Under the pieces are notes generated by a model. That model was not told the origin of the DNA, did no database searches, and saw only the letters and a program-made list of their open reading frames with translations. From Flavobacterium sp. MC2016-06 (GTDB taxonomy: Bacteria; Bacteroidota; Bacteroidia; Flavobacteriales; Flavobacteriaceae), in the NCBI RefSeq assembly GCF_009711165.2, contig NZ_WMID02000002.1:1-64000 (forward strand): a stretch of DNA of 64,000 bases, in the 5' to 3' direction. Numbering within the stretch: the stretch's first letter is position 1; the number at the start of each line of letters is the position of its first letter. The position numbers and the translations under genes were made by a program. Shown here one piece after another: positions 16,257-25,301 of the stretch.

Positions 16257-16643
16257 ATGAAAAGAAGAATCGTTTTAACTGGAGCTTTTATCGGAATGTT
16301 AGCTATTATTTTGGGGGCTTTTGGAGCTCATTTATTAAAGAAATACCTTTCGGTAGAACAGCTAAATACTTTTGAAGTTGGGGTTCGTTATCAAATGTAT
16401 CATGCTTTCTTTTTATTCTTTATTTCTACTCGAAAAGACATTGCCGAAAAAACTTTAAAAACAATATACAATTTAGTTGTGGCAGGTGTCTTACTTTTTA
16501 GCGGATCTATCTATTTAATCGCTACAAAAAATGTTACTGTATTTGATTCTAAAATTATCGTATTCGCAACACCTTTGGGTGGTTTTTTATTAATTATTGC
16601 TTGGGCGGTGTTATTTGTTACGATTTTGAAGAGAAAATCATAA
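16257..16643 (+). CDS. DUF423 (YgdD-like) membrane protein
   Basis: The protein of about 128 residues starts MKRRIVLTGAFIGMLAIILG and has four hydrophobic segments. It carries the DUF423 signature GAFGAHLLKK, then FEVGVRYQMYHAFFLF, then LLFSGSIYL and FATPLGGFLLIIAW. This family of small inner-membrane proteins has no well-established function. ATG 16257 was chosen from the -7 element and family alignment. It is a single gene between the divergent oxidoreductase and pckA. Confidence 0.88.
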   Translation: MKRRIVLTGAFIGMLAIILGAFGAHLLKKYLSVEQLNTFEVGVRYQMYHAFFLFFISTRKDIAEKTLKTIYNLVVAGVLLFSGSIYLIATKNVTVFDSKIIVFATPLGGFLLIIAWAVLFVTILKRKS

Positions 16644-16943
16644 AATCCAGAATAAAAAATTCTATCTGAAAATTAATCTTTAATTTTGCTTTATAAATAA
16701 CATATAATCTTGGTTATGTGAATTTATTCTGTTTTTTGTCTTTTTTGATGAAAAATATAACAGATTCATTTTCTGGATTCTATTAGACAAATTTAGAGCA
16801 GTTGATTTTCTGTTTTTTTTATTTTAAAGATTGAATTTTCTTTTTTTTGTTTTAAATGAAAGTGAAATTTGATTTTTAGAGGAAAATAAAAGTTAAACTG
16901 TTATTTTGAATTTTATTTAAATATCACACACAACTTAAAATTT
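16644..16943 (+). other. AT-rich gap and presumed long leader before pckA
   Basis: These 300 bases hold no open reading frame of note and no exact TAnnTTTG box. GTTATTTTGAA around 16900-16910 is the nearest approach to one. Homopolymer T and A runs dominate. No clear riboswitch-like stem set was seen. Confidence 0.4.
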
Positions 16944-18548
16944 ATGAACGCTAACACAATTTTCACGCAATCGATTTCGCTTAATGACTTAGGAATTGAA
17001 AATGCAAATGTACGCTACCAATTATCTGCAGATGAATTGCATGAAATTACTGTGCAGTCTGGCCAAGGTGTTGAGAACTCTACTGGAGCATTGGCTATTA
17101 ATACGGGTGAGTTTACAGGACGTTCTCCACAAGATCGTTTTATTGTGAAAGACAGTATAACGGAAGACAAAGTTTGGTGGGGAAATGTAAATATTCCTTT
17201 TTCATCAGATGCTTTCGATAAATTATATAATAAGGTAACGAAGTTTTTATCAAATAAAGAAGTTTTTGTTCGCGATTCTTACGTTTGTTCAGATGAAAAC
17301 TATAGATTAAATGTACGTGTAGTAACAGAAACAGCTTGGTCTAATTTGTTTTGCTACAATATGTTTTTAAGACCAGAAGAGTCTGAATTAACAAATTTTA
17401 CTCCAGAATGGACTGTAATTTGTGCACCAAGTTTTATGGCAGATCCTGCTGTAGACGGAACACGTCAGTCTAATTTTGCTATTTTAGATTTTACTAAAAA
17501 AGTAGCTTTAATTGGCGGAACTGGTTATACTGGAGAAATGAAAAAAGGAATTTTTTCTGCTTTAAATTTCATTTTACCAGTTGATAAAAATGCTTTACCA
17601 ATGCACTGCAGCGCAAATGTTGGTGAAGAGGGTGATACAGCAATTTTCTTCGGATTATCTGGAACAGGAAAAACAACTTTGTCTGCAGATCCAGAGCGTA
17701 AATTAATTGGAGACGATGAACACGGTTGGACTAGCGAAAACACTGTTTTCAACTTTGAAGGCGGTTGTTATGCTAAAGTTATTAATTTGACTGAAGAAAA
17801 TGAACCAGATATTTTTAGAGCAATTAAAAAAGGTGCTCTTTTAGAAAATGTGGTTTTTAAAGCGGGAACAAACGAAGTAGATTATGATGATGTTTCTATC
17901 ACTCAAAATACGCGTGTAAGTTACCCAATCTCTCATATCGACAATATTCAGCCGGGATCTATAGGGCATAATCCTAAAAATATATTTTTCTTAACAGCAG
18001 ATTCTTTCGGAATCCTGCCTCCAATTTCAAAATTAACTCCAGGGCAGGCGGCTTACCATTTTATTTCTGGATATACGGCAAAAGTAGCTGGAACAGAAGC
18101 AGGAGTTACAGAACCACAACCTAATTTTTCTGCTTGTTTTGGAGCACCATTTATGCCTTTGCACCCAACGCGTTATGCTGAAATGCTGACTCAAAAAATG
18201 AAAGATGCTGGTGTAAAAGTTTGGTTAATCAACACAGGATGGACTGGTGGAGCGTACGGAACAGGAAGCCGTATGAAATTAAAATATACTCGTGCTATGA
18301 TTACTGCTGCATTAAACGGCGAATTAGATGACGTAGTATATGAAAACCATAAAGTGTTTGGAATTGCAAAACCGCAAACTTGTCCAAATGTACCAAGTGA
18401 AATCTTAAACCCAAGAAATACTTGGGAAGACAAAGATTTATACGATAAAAAAGCAAATGAATTGGCTCAGAAATTTAAAGCTAATTTTGCAAAATTTGAA
18501 GAATTTGCCAATGCCGAAATTTTGGCTGGCGCACCGATTACAGAATAA
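16944..18548 (+). CDS. pckA: Phosphoenolpyruvate carboxykinase (ATP)
   Basis: The 534-residue protein carries the full ATP-dependent PEPCK signature. ENSTGALAINTGEFTGRSPQ lies near residue 41, followed by HCSANVGEEGDTAIFFGLSG and the kinase-1a P-loop GLSGTGKTTLSADP. Then come the metal-binding GDDEHGW, and NTGWTGGAYGTGSRM near the C-terminus. Length matches the family. It converts oxaloacetate and ATP to phosphoenolpyruvate, CO2 and ADP, the entry step of gluconeogenesis, in the cytoplasm. It is monocistronic, with a strong terminator 23 bases after the stop. Confidence 0.98.
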   Translation: MNANTIFTQSISLNDLGIENANVRYQLSADELHEITVQSGQGVENSTGALAINTGEFTGRSPQDRFIVKDSITEDKVWWGNVNIPFSSDAFDKLYNKVTKFLSNKEVFVRDSYVCSDENYRLNVRVVTETAWSNLFCYNMFLRPEESELTNFTPEWTVICAPSFMADPAVDGTRQSNFAILDFTKKVALIGGTGYTGEMKKGIFSALNFILPVDKNALPMHCSANVGEEGDTAIFFGLSGTGKTTLSADPERKLIGDDEHGWTSENTVFNFEGGCYAKVINLTEENEPDIFRAIKKGALLENVVFKAGTNEVDYDDVSITQNTRVSYPISHIDNIQPGSIGHNPKNIFFLTADSFGILPPISKLTPGQAAYHFISGYTAKVAGTEAGVTEPQPNFSACFGAPFMPLHPTRYAEMLTQKMKDAGVKVWLINTGWTGGAYGTGSRMKLKYTRAMITAALNGELDDVVYENHKVFGIAKPQTCPNVPSEILNPRNTWEDKDLYDKKANELAQKFKANFAKFEEFANAEILAGAPITE

Positions 18549-18570
18549 GGGCAATTACTAATTCAAACTA

Positions 18571-18602
18571 AAAAAAGCTGTTCAGTGATGAGCAGCTTTT
18601 TT
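18571..18602 (+). terminator. Intrinsic terminator of pckA
   Basis: AAAAAAGCTG and CAGCTTTTTT, extended inward by TCA/TGA around a GTGA loop, form a strong stem followed by T. It may also stop the convergent phytase transcript. Confidence 0.85.
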
Positions 18603-18612
18603 GTTTTTATAA

Positions 18613-18738
18613 GTTTCAGGTTTCAGGTTTCAGGTTTCAAGTTTCAGGTTTCAGGTTTCAAGTTTCAGGTTTCAGGTTTCAGATTTCAAGTTTCAAGTTT
18701 CAAGTTTTGGGTTGAACCTGAAACTTGAAACCTGAAAC
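18613..18738. repeat. Heptamer tandem array GTTTCAG/GTTTCAA with inverted tail
   Basis: Thirteen consecutive 7-base units occupy 18613-18703: ten or so GTTTCAG or GTTTCAA and one ATTTCAA. After a short spacer, 18714-18738 carries the reverse complement, CCTGAAACTTGAAACCTGAAA, so the whole can fold back. It sits between the convergent pckA and phytase genes. Confidence 0.9.
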
Positions 18739-18747
18739 AAAAACTAA

Positions 18748-19806
18748 CTATTTTTTACTTTCGTCAATACGTTTCTGCATTAAATCCCAAGTGTAATAAT
18801 GGAAAGTCATTCCGTTGCTCATGGCAACAAAAAGGCCGTTTTTGAATCTTCTTCCTAAATTAATGCTTGTTGCATCAGCTCCGTCACATTCTATTGTTGA
18901 AGTTGGGATTTCTGCTAATAAAGGATATTCGTTAGGATTTCCTTTTGCACCTTCTCTCGGATAAACCATGAAAGTATTTGCTTGTTGATTAGAAACTAAA
19001 ATATAACCTGTAGAATCAGTCTTTTTGTAAATCGCGATTCCTTCATTATCAGCTTTAAAACCAGTTTTTCCAAATAATGCTAATTCTTTATTATCATTTA
19101 AAGCAGGATCAGCTTTGTATTTTCTAATTCCGAATTGTTCGTCACAATACAAAACAGTTCCCAGTTCATTATCAACCGCAATAGCTTCAATTTCTTTTTT
19201 ACCGCTGTAAGCTCCAAATTTTCTAACCACTTTTGCAGTTGCAAATTTTCCAACTCCAGAAAGTTCATATTGCCATAAATAAGTTCCAGAAGGTCCAGAT
19301 TTTCTTCCCACAATAGCAAAAATCTTCTTATCGCTTGGGCGTGTGTATAGTGCAATTCCCATTGGGTCACGTAATGTTTCACCTTCAAAAACTGGAATTC
19401 CGCCGTTATCGATAGCATTTAAATCAGGCAGACTAAAAATTCTAATTTTATTGTTTTCACGTTCTGTAGTTACTGCAACGTCTACTTTTTTGCCGTCAAT
19501 AATTAATCCATAAGCAATGTCAACATTATTCGGACGTTTTAAAACTTCAGATTTTGCTGTTATTTTTCCATTCAAATCAAAAGCATACAAAGCACCGTCG
19601 GTATCTTTATCAGTTCCCACAATAATACTTTTTGAAGGATCTGTTGGGTGAATCCAAATAGAAGGATCATCAGTATCGTGAGGCAGAGCTGTTGTAACAA
19701 TGGTTGGTTTTACTGCATTGGGTGCAACTGGAGCTAATTTATCGTCTTTGCAAGCTATAACTGAAAAGCTTAGAAGTAAAAAGGCGATTATAGATTTATT
19801 TCTCAT
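18748..19806 (-). CDS. Beta-propeller phytase, lipoprotein
   Basis: The 352-residue protein has a lipobox (SVIAC, cysteine 19) and the beta-propeller phytase pattern: DTDDPSIWIHPTDPSKSIIV at about 44-63, GTDKDTDGALYAFDLNGK, then NNVDIAYGLIIDGKKVDVAV, and late NEGIAIY and the IECDGADATSIN region. These calcium-dependent enzymes remove phosphate from phytate or other inositol phosphates. It should be surface- or periplasm-anchored. It lies 73 bases after a TonB-dependent receptor gene on the same strand, suggesting that the receptor imports the substrate or product. The beta-propeller could in principle act on other phosphate esters. Confidence 0.88.
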   Translation of the reverse strand: MRNKSIIAFLLLSFSVIACKDDKLAPVAPNAVKPTIVTTALPHDTDDPSIWIHPTDPSKSIIVGTDKDTDGALYAFDLNGKITAKSEVLKRPNNVDIAYGLIIDGKKVDVAVTTERENNKIRIFSLPDLNAIDNGGIPVFEGETLRDPMGIALYTRPSDKKIFAIVGRKSGPSGTYLWQYELSGVGKFATAKVVRKFGAYSGKKEIEAIAVDNELGTVLYCDEQFGIRKYKADPALNDNKELALFGKTGFKADNEGIAIYKKTDSTGYILVSNQQANTFMVYPREGAKGNPNEYPLLAEIPTSTIECDGADATSINLGRRFKNGLFVAMSNGMTFHYYTWDLMQKRIDESKK

Positions 19807-19879
19807 TTTGTATTTTATTTTAATGCAATTAGACAGAGCAACTATACCCTGTCTAATTTAAGAATTTTAAAAAAGTATA

Positions 19880-22690
19880 TTACAAGTCTAATTTCAATCC
19901 GAAATTATAACGAGCTTGGTAATATTCGGCTTGTTTCGTATGTGCTTCAACTCCTTGGTAGTAACGTAACGGCTGGTTTGTTAAGTTATTAGCTTCTGCA
20001 AAAAGACGAAGTTTTGGAGTAATTTTATAAGAAGCATTAGCATCTAAGAAAAATTGCTTGTCATAATAACTGTCTTTATAAGACTCAGAACCTAATTCAT
20101 CTAAATAATCAGAAGTAAAGTTTGTTGAGATTCTAGCAGAAAAACGTTTGTTTTCCCAAGAAAGAGATCCATTAAACATGTGAGGCGTTGTACCCGGAAG
20201 ACTAATGTTATTTCTTTCGTTTCCGTCTTCATCGGCAATTCCTTTTGCTTTAGATTTTGTGTACGTATAGTTTAGATAAACAGCAAAACCTTTTAAGAAT
20301 TTACCAGGTAAAAAATCTAACTGACGTTGAAAAGCAACTTCAAAACCATAAACATCAACATTGTCTCCGTTTCTTGATTGTACAAATGACCAGTTCTCTC
20401 CTGCTGGAATTGGGTTGGCTTGATTTGGGAAATCAGCAGCAAATTTTGCATCTGTATATTGGTTGTCGCTGTAGTTGTAAATGAAGTCATTTAATCTTTT
20501 GTAGAAAACACCTCCAGAAATCAAACCAACAGATTTAAAATAATTCTCAACCATAAAATCATAGTTATAAGAATAGGTAACATTAAGATCTGGATTTCCA
20601 GCTGTAATTTCTTTATCGGCAGCAATGTTATTTACATAAGGGGCTAATGCATAATAGTTTGGTCTTGCTAAAGCTGTTGTAGCAGCAGCTCTTAAAACTA
20701 AATCTTTTGTAGCATTATATTGAAAAGAAATACTTGGCAATAAGTTAGTATAAGCGTTTGTATTGTTGATTTTACTTTCTAGTTCTTCTTCATCCAAAAC
20801 GCGGTTTCCTGTATAATCAATGTGAGTATTCTCTACACGAAAACCTAAAACCATAGAAAGTTTATCGTTAAAATCTTGATCCCATCTTACATAAGCAGCA
20901 TAAATACTTTCTTTAGCATTATAATTTACAGCCAAATATTCTGCTGGATCTGCCTCTTTTTCAAATAATGAAGCATTATTTAAATCAAGACTTCCTAAGA
21001 AATTTGCAGATGCAAAAGCTCCCGGAACATATTTGCTTCCCGGATTAAAACCTTGTCCGTTATAATAACTGTTTGGAACTTCAGACAACAAATCCATTCC
21101 GTCGTTTAATGGACTGTAAGAGTAAAAAATGTTATCTCTTTTCTTTTCTTTCAAACGAAGTCTAAGACCAGTTCTAAGTCTTCCTTTTTGATCTGAAATA
21201 ACAGTAAAAGGAAAACGGATGTTTACTTTAGCGCCAAATTCACTTTCACTTGTATCATCTGTGTTTTCTGTAACCGAGTCAAATTTAAATTGATCTGTAG
21301 CTTCTCCAGTAGTAGTTAAAAGCGGGAATCTTAAATCAGATAAATCCTCAGTCATTTCTAAACCTTTCTGACGGTATTCGATATAGCGTTCTCCCGGACG
21401 ATATTCTCTTGCTTTAGCATAATTTGCAGACCAGTCTAAATCTAATTTAGAGTTGATTAAATGCTCTCCGCGAATAGAATAATTTTGTACACGCTGATCT
21501 TCTAATCTTCTGTTTTTGTTTCTGCTGTTGTCCAAACCACCTTTTGTCTGACGTTTTACACGACCTTCAAAACCTGTAATTTCTTCACCATTATAAATAG
21601 GTTCAATATCATCGTAAGTCGTTCTAAAACGGTTTTCTCTATCGTCTCTCCAGTTGTAAATTGCATTAGCAAAAATGGTATTGTTTTCATTAAATTTATA
21701 ATCTAAAGCAACAGAACCACTGCGGCGAATACGTTGTACATCGTATTTTCTGATTTCTGCAGCTTGAAGATATTCATTTCCGAAATCATCTTTTACCCAT
21801 TCGTTTTCGATGTTATCAGAACCATAATCAACATTGTTGTAAGAACCGCTGAAAACTACTCCTAATTTATTGTTTAAGAATCTATTTCCATAAACAAAAC
21901 CTGCAGTATAACTTGCGTGTTCGCGTATAGGTAAATAACCGCCTGCAAGAGTTGCAGAGATTCTTTCGCCGTTTGGAGTTGCTCTTGTAATTAAGTTTAC
22001 AGAACCTCCAATAGCATCAGCATCCATATCTGAGGTTAAAGTTTTATTTACTTCAATAGTAGAAATCATATCAGATGGAATTAAATCCATTTGTACATTT
22101 CTGTTGTCACCTTCGGCAGAAGGAATTCTGTCGCCATTTAAAGTTACAGAATTTAAAGATGGAGCCAAACCTCTAATAATAATGTTTCTAGCTTCACCTT
22201 GGTCATTTTGCATTGTAATACCCGGAACGCGTTTAAGAGCATCACCAACGTTAGCGTCAGGAAAACGTCCCATTTGATCAGACGAAATCACGTTTCCGAT
22301 GTTTTTATTGTTTTTTTGCTGGTTTAATGCTTTGGCTTGACCTTTTAAGATGTCTCCAACTATAACCTCATTCAACTCAGTTCCAGAAGTTTTAAGAGAA
22401 AAATCAATTACATTGTTTTTTCCTTGCTCAACCTTTATTTCTTGAGTTAAAGAAGTGTATCCAATATATTTTACCTGAACTTGGTAAGTACCTTCATTAA
22501 TGTTTAATAATTCAAAACGACCGTTGTAATCAGAAACAGAATATTTGTTTTCTCCTACAATTTGGATCATTGCCCCAGGTAAAGGCAGTTTGTCATCAGC
22601 ATCTAATATCTTTCCAGATATTATTGCTTTTTGAGCAAAACCTGTTACGGCTAGTAATAAGAATGCTGCTAATAGATAAGTTTTTTTCAT
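19880..22690 (-). CDS. TonB-dependent outer membrane receptor with carboxypeptidase-like N-terminal domain
   Basis: The 936-residue protein has a signal peptide ending LAVTGFAQ, then a carboxypeptidase-regulatory-like beta domain (about 24-105, AIISGKILDADDKLPLPGAM). A plug domain starts near LKGQAKALNQQKNNKNIGNV and includes VGDALKRVPGITMQND and IIIRGLAPSLNSVTLNGDRI, followed by a large beta-barrel. It is not the SusC subtype and has no SusD partner beside it. The next gene in the same direction is the phytase lipoprotein, so phosphate-containing organic compounds are the likely substrate. No promoter could be fixed upstream. Confidence 0.92.
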   Translation of the reverse strand: MKKTYLLAAFLLLAVTGFAQKAIISGKILDADDKLPLPGAMIQIVGENKYSVSDYNGRFELLNINEGTYQVQVKYIGYTSLTQEIKVEQGKNNVIDFSLKTSGTELNEVIVGDILKGQAKALNQQKNNKNIGNVISSDQMGRFPDANVGDALKRVPGITMQNDQGEARNIIIRGLAPSLNSVTLNGDRIPSAEGDNRNVQMDLIPSDMISTIEVNKTLTSDMDADAIGGSVNLITRATPNGERISATLAGGYLPIREHASYTAGFVYGNRFLNNKLGVVFSGSYNNVDYGSDNIENEWVKDDFGNEYLQAAEIRKYDVQRIRRSGSVALDYKFNENNTIFANAIYNWRDDRENRFRTTYDDIEPIYNGEEITGFEGRVKRQTKGGLDNSRNKNRRLEDQRVQNYSIRGEHLINSKLDLDWSANYAKAREYRPGERYIEYRQKGLEMTEDLSDLRFPLLTTTGEATDQFKFDSVTENTDDTSESEFGAKVNIRFPFTVISDQKGRLRTGLRLRLKEKKRDNIFYSYSPLNDGMDLLSEVPNSYYNGQGFNPGSKYVPGAFASANFLGSLDLNNASLFEKEADPAEYLAVNYNAKESIYAAYVRWDQDFNDKLSMVLGFRVENTHIDYTGNRVLDEEELESKINNTNAYTNLLPSISFQYNATKDLVLRAAATTALARPNYYALAPYVNNIAADKEITAGNPDLNVTYSYNYDFMVENYFKSVGLISGGVFYKRLNDFIYNYSDNQYTDAKFAADFPNQANPIPAGENWSFVQSRNGDNVDVYGFEVAFQRQLDFLPGKFLKGFAVYLNYTYTKSKAKGIADEDGNERNNISLPGTTPHMFNGSLSWENKRFSARISTNFTSDYLDELGSESYKDSYYDKQFFLDANASYKITPKLRLFAEANNLTNQPLRYYQGVEAHTKQAEYYQARYNFGLKLDL

Positions 22691-22858
22691 TGCGATTGGT
22701 TTTATTTTTGCGAATCTAAAGCCTGCATATTATTAAACTCCCTAAAAAAAATTAACGTAGTGTTATGATTTCTCTTGTAAAAACGCAGCTTATTAATATT
22801 AAAATAACATTTGCGACATAGGGTATGGAAATTTGTTAAGTAAAAACAAATCGACTAT

Positions 22859-22892
22859 TTGCATGAGAATCAAAAATTTGGCGCTAAATTTG
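22859..22892 (+). promoter_or_regulatory. Promoter of the DUF4407 gene
   Basis: TTG at 22859-22861, a 23-base spacer and TAAATTTG at 22885-22892 fit the consensus at the long end of the spacing range. ATG 22924 is 31 bases downstream. Confidence 0.55.
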
Positions 22893-22923
22893 CCGTATCA
22901 ATCACAATCAAAAATCATCAATC

Positions 22924-24024
22924 ATGTTAAAACAATTTTTTATCCTTTGTTCAGGAGCAGACCGAGATCTCTTGGAAGGCTGCTCAGAAGGCGAGCAAAC
23001 CAAATATGTAGGTATTGGAGCCACTGTTTTTTTTACCGCAGTTATGGCTTTCTTAGCCAGTGCTTATGCACTTTTTACTGTTTTCGACTCTATTTATCCC
23101 GCTTTAATTTTCGGGTTTGTTTGGAGTTTATTGATCTTCAATTTAGATCGATTTATTGTTTCTACAATCAAAAAAAGAGACCGCTTTTTAGACGAATTTC
23201 TACAGGCAACACCTCGAATCGCATTAGCAATTATTATTGCAATTGTAATTTCGAAACCATTGGAAATTAAAATCTTCGAAAAAGAAATTAATACCGTTTT
23301 ATTGAAAGAAAAAAACGAAATGGAATTGGCCAATAAAAAACAAGTTGGCAATTATTTTAAATCTGATTTGGATAAAAATAAAGCTGAGATTGCAGCTTTA
23401 AAAGGTGATATTCTAAAAAAAGAGAAAGAAGTAAACGCTTTATATTCTACTTATATTACCGAAGCAGAAGGAACTACAGGAACTAAGAAATTGGGTAAAG
23501 GCCCAGTTTATAAAGAAAAACGAGAAAAACACGATGCTTCTCTAAAAGAATTTGAAGTACTTAAAACAACTAACGAGGCTAAAATTGCCGAGAAAGAAAA
23601 AATTGGCAGACAGCTTCAAGCAGATTTAGACAAAAAAGTATCGCAGACACAGCCCATTATAGAAGGTTTTGACGGATTAATGGCGCGCATTAATGCTTTA
23701 AATAAATTACCTTGGTTGCCCTCGTTTTTTATAATGCTGTTGTTTCTAGCAATCGAGACTTCTCCAATTATTGCTAAATTATTAGCTCCAAAAGGCGAAT
23801 TTGATTTTAAGCAGGAAGAAGCAGAAACGGCTATGAAAGCGACTTTAGCACAGAATAAATACCAACGTGATTTATTGGTTAAAACGAGTGCCGAAATGCA
23901 CGATAAAATTTATGCAGATATCGCCGAAGATAAAAGTCTTTACGATTTACAACGTAAAAATGCGAAGGAGTTATTAGAATTACAATCGCACAACTTTTTA
24001 GACAAACAAAAAGCGACACTTTAA
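22924..24024 (+). CDS. DUF4407 membrane protein
   Basis: The 366-residue protein starts MLKQFFILCSGADRDLLEGC, the conserved DUF4407 opening. Hydrophobic segments lie at about 32-52, 58-75, 98-115 and 260-280. The conserved FNLDRFIVSTIKKRDR sits between the second and third, and a long charged coiled coil (about 130-245) is placed between the third and fourth. The C-terminal tail is again charged and helical. The family is common in Bacteroidota and has no assigned function. The coiled coil should project to one side of the membrane. It is a single gene with a promoter and a strong bidirectional terminator. Confidence 0.9.
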   Translation: MLKQFFILCSGADRDLLEGCSEGEQTKYVGIGATVFFTAVMAFLASAYALFTVFDSIYPALIFGFVWSLLIFNLDRFIVSTIKKRDRFLDEFLQATPRIALAIIIAIVISKPLEIKIFEKEINTVLLKEKNEMELANKKQVGNYFKSDLDKNKAEIAALKGDILKKEKEVNALYSTYITEAEGTTGTKKLGKGPVYKEKREKHDASLKEFEVLKTTNEAKIAEKEKIGRQLQADLDKKVSQTQPIIEGFDGLMARINALNKLPWLPSFFIMLLFLAIETSPIIAKLLAPKGEFDFKQEEAETAMKATLAQNKYQRDLLVKTSAEMHDKIYADIAEDKSLYDLQRKNAKELLELQSHNFLDKQKATL

Positions 24025-24056
24025 GGTTTAACCACAAGCTTAGCAAAAGACAATAA

Positions 24057-24088
24057 AAAACCCAGCATTTTTAAAAATGCTGGGTTTT
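24057..24088. terminator. Bidirectional intrinsic terminator
   Basis: AAAACCCAGCATTTTT and AAAAATGCTGGGTTTT form a perfect 16-base inverted repeat with A and T runs on both sides. It serves the DUF4407 gene and the convergent PH/SHOCT gene. Confidence 0.88.
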
Positions 24089-24140
24089 CTTTTATAGCGT
24101 GCTTTGCGTAAATCTTTTCGAACCTTGCGGTTTGGAGATT

Positions 24141-24863
24141 TTACATATAGCTTAAAATCTCTTTTTTAAACGTGTCGTATTCGCCTTGCATAATAAGACC
24201 ATTATCCAATAACTTTTTGTAATTCTGTAATTTATCAAAAAGTTCTTCTTTAGATAATTCGCTTAATTTACGATCTCCTGTTGAAGTTGGAGCTTGTGGC
24301 TGAATTGGCTCATAAGTTTCTGTAAAAGATGGAGTAACAGCAGGCAGAATTTCTGCATAATTTGTTACTTCTTCTGTTTCAACTTCTTCGATTTCGTCTT
24401 CGGTTTCAACTTCTGGCTCTTCTTCTTGTATTGCTTCAACTACAGGAGTTGCAGCAGTAACAGCTGGATTTTTTAATATATCCAATTGTTCTTTAGCGTA
24501 AGTGAAAATTTTACGAGCCTGAATTTTAGGGATATAATCTATAGAAGTCTGAATGTCTGTTTTAGTAGAAAAAGAAAATTCTGAACCCAAAATTCCTTCT
24601 TTTACAAAAGTTCCCACAATTTCATCCCAAGTATAATCTGTAAAATCCATAGAAAGACCTAAGTTTTTAGGTTTACAGATAATGATTCTTTTATTTGTTA
24701 ATACAATACTATCAGGAAAAACAGTGATTGCTGGTTTTTTCTGAACTGCAATATAACCAACCTCTTCGCCTCTCATCAATAAATCGTTGAGTTTTGAAGT
24801 GATTTTTTCAATTGCTTTTGGATCTTGTTCTTCGTTTAAAAACTTTTTAAATTGTTCTTTCAT
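24141..24863 (-). CDS. PH-domain protein with C-terminal SHOCT motif
   Basis: The 240-residue protein has a bacterial pleckstrin-homology-like fold at about 32-120 (DSIVLTNKRIIICKPKNLG, FTDYTWDEIVGTFVKEG). A low-complexity acidic linker follows (about 140-170, runs of E, V and T). The C-terminal SHOCT helix pair is about 208-240 (ELFDKLQNYKKLLDNGLIMQ, GEYDTFKKEIL). No signal peptide is seen. SHOCT motifs are thought to mediate oligomerisation or membrane-linked assembly; the function here is unknown. It is convergent with the DUF4407 gene. Confidence 0.8.
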   Translation of the reverse strand: MKEQFKKFLNEEQDPKAIEKITSKLNDLLMRGEEVGYIAVQKKPAITVFPDSIVLTNKRIIICKPKNLGLSMDFTDYTWDEIVGTFVKEGILGSEFSFSTKTDIQTSIDYIPKIQARKIFTYAKEQLDILKNPAVTAATPVVEAIQEEEPEVETEDEIEEVETEEVTNYAEILPAVTPSFTETYEPIQPQAPTSTGDRKLSELSKEELFDKLQNYKKLLDNGLIMQGEYDTFKKEILSYM

Positions 24864-24924
24864 GTGTTATAAATTGAGTAACCGAGTTGCTAAGTTTTTT
24901 TTTCTAACGTTGCAAATGTAATGC

Positions 24925-25296
24925 CTAATTTTCTAATTCAATAATTTCATTCTGAATTTTCTTTGTCAAACTTTTGAAAACCAATTCATACGAATGATCA
25001 ATCAATTCTTTCACCAATTTAGCAGGCAGATTTCCGTTTAAAGCAATCGTATTCCAATGCACTTTGCTCATATGAAATCCGGGTTTTATCTCTTCATATT
25101 CTGCTCTTAATTCTTCTGCGCGATCAGGATCACACTTTAAATTGACAGACGGCTCATTCTTTTCCCATTGTGACAAAGAAGATAAAGCAAACATTTTTCC
25201 GCCCACTTTAAATACCAGAGTATCCTCATCAAAAGGAAAATGTTCCGTAACGCCTTTTTTAGAAAGGCAGTATTCATAATACATTTCTAGGTTCAT
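24925..25296 (-). CDS. MmcQ/YjbR-family protein
   Basis: The 123-residue protein has the YjbR pattern: YYEYCLSKKGVTEHFPFDED at the start, LVFKVGGKMFALSSL, then SVNLKCDPDRAEELRAEY, and the closing HMSKVHWNTIALNG and LVKELIDHSYELVF. The fold is a small double-wing, CyaY-like domain. It is annotated as DNA-binding in databases, with little direct evidence. It lies five bases after the DUF4421 gene and probably shares its transcript. Confidence 0.9.
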   Translation of the reverse strand: MNLEMYYEYCLSKKGVTEHFPFDEDTLVFKVGGKMFALSSLSQWEKNEPSVNLKCDPDRAEELRAEYEEIKPGFHMSKVHWNTIALNGNLPAKLVKELIDHSYELVFKSLTKKIQNEIIELEN

Positions 25297-25301
25297 AAAC
25301 T

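Noticed and set aside
18613..18738. Array considered as a CRISPR
   Set aside because: Units are 7 bases with no spacers and no cas genes are near; it is a simple tandem repeat.
22833..23270. 145-codon frame overlapping the DUF4407 gene
   Set aside because: It is a +1 shadow of a well-supported family member, with an arginine- and serine-rich composition typical of out-of-frame reading.
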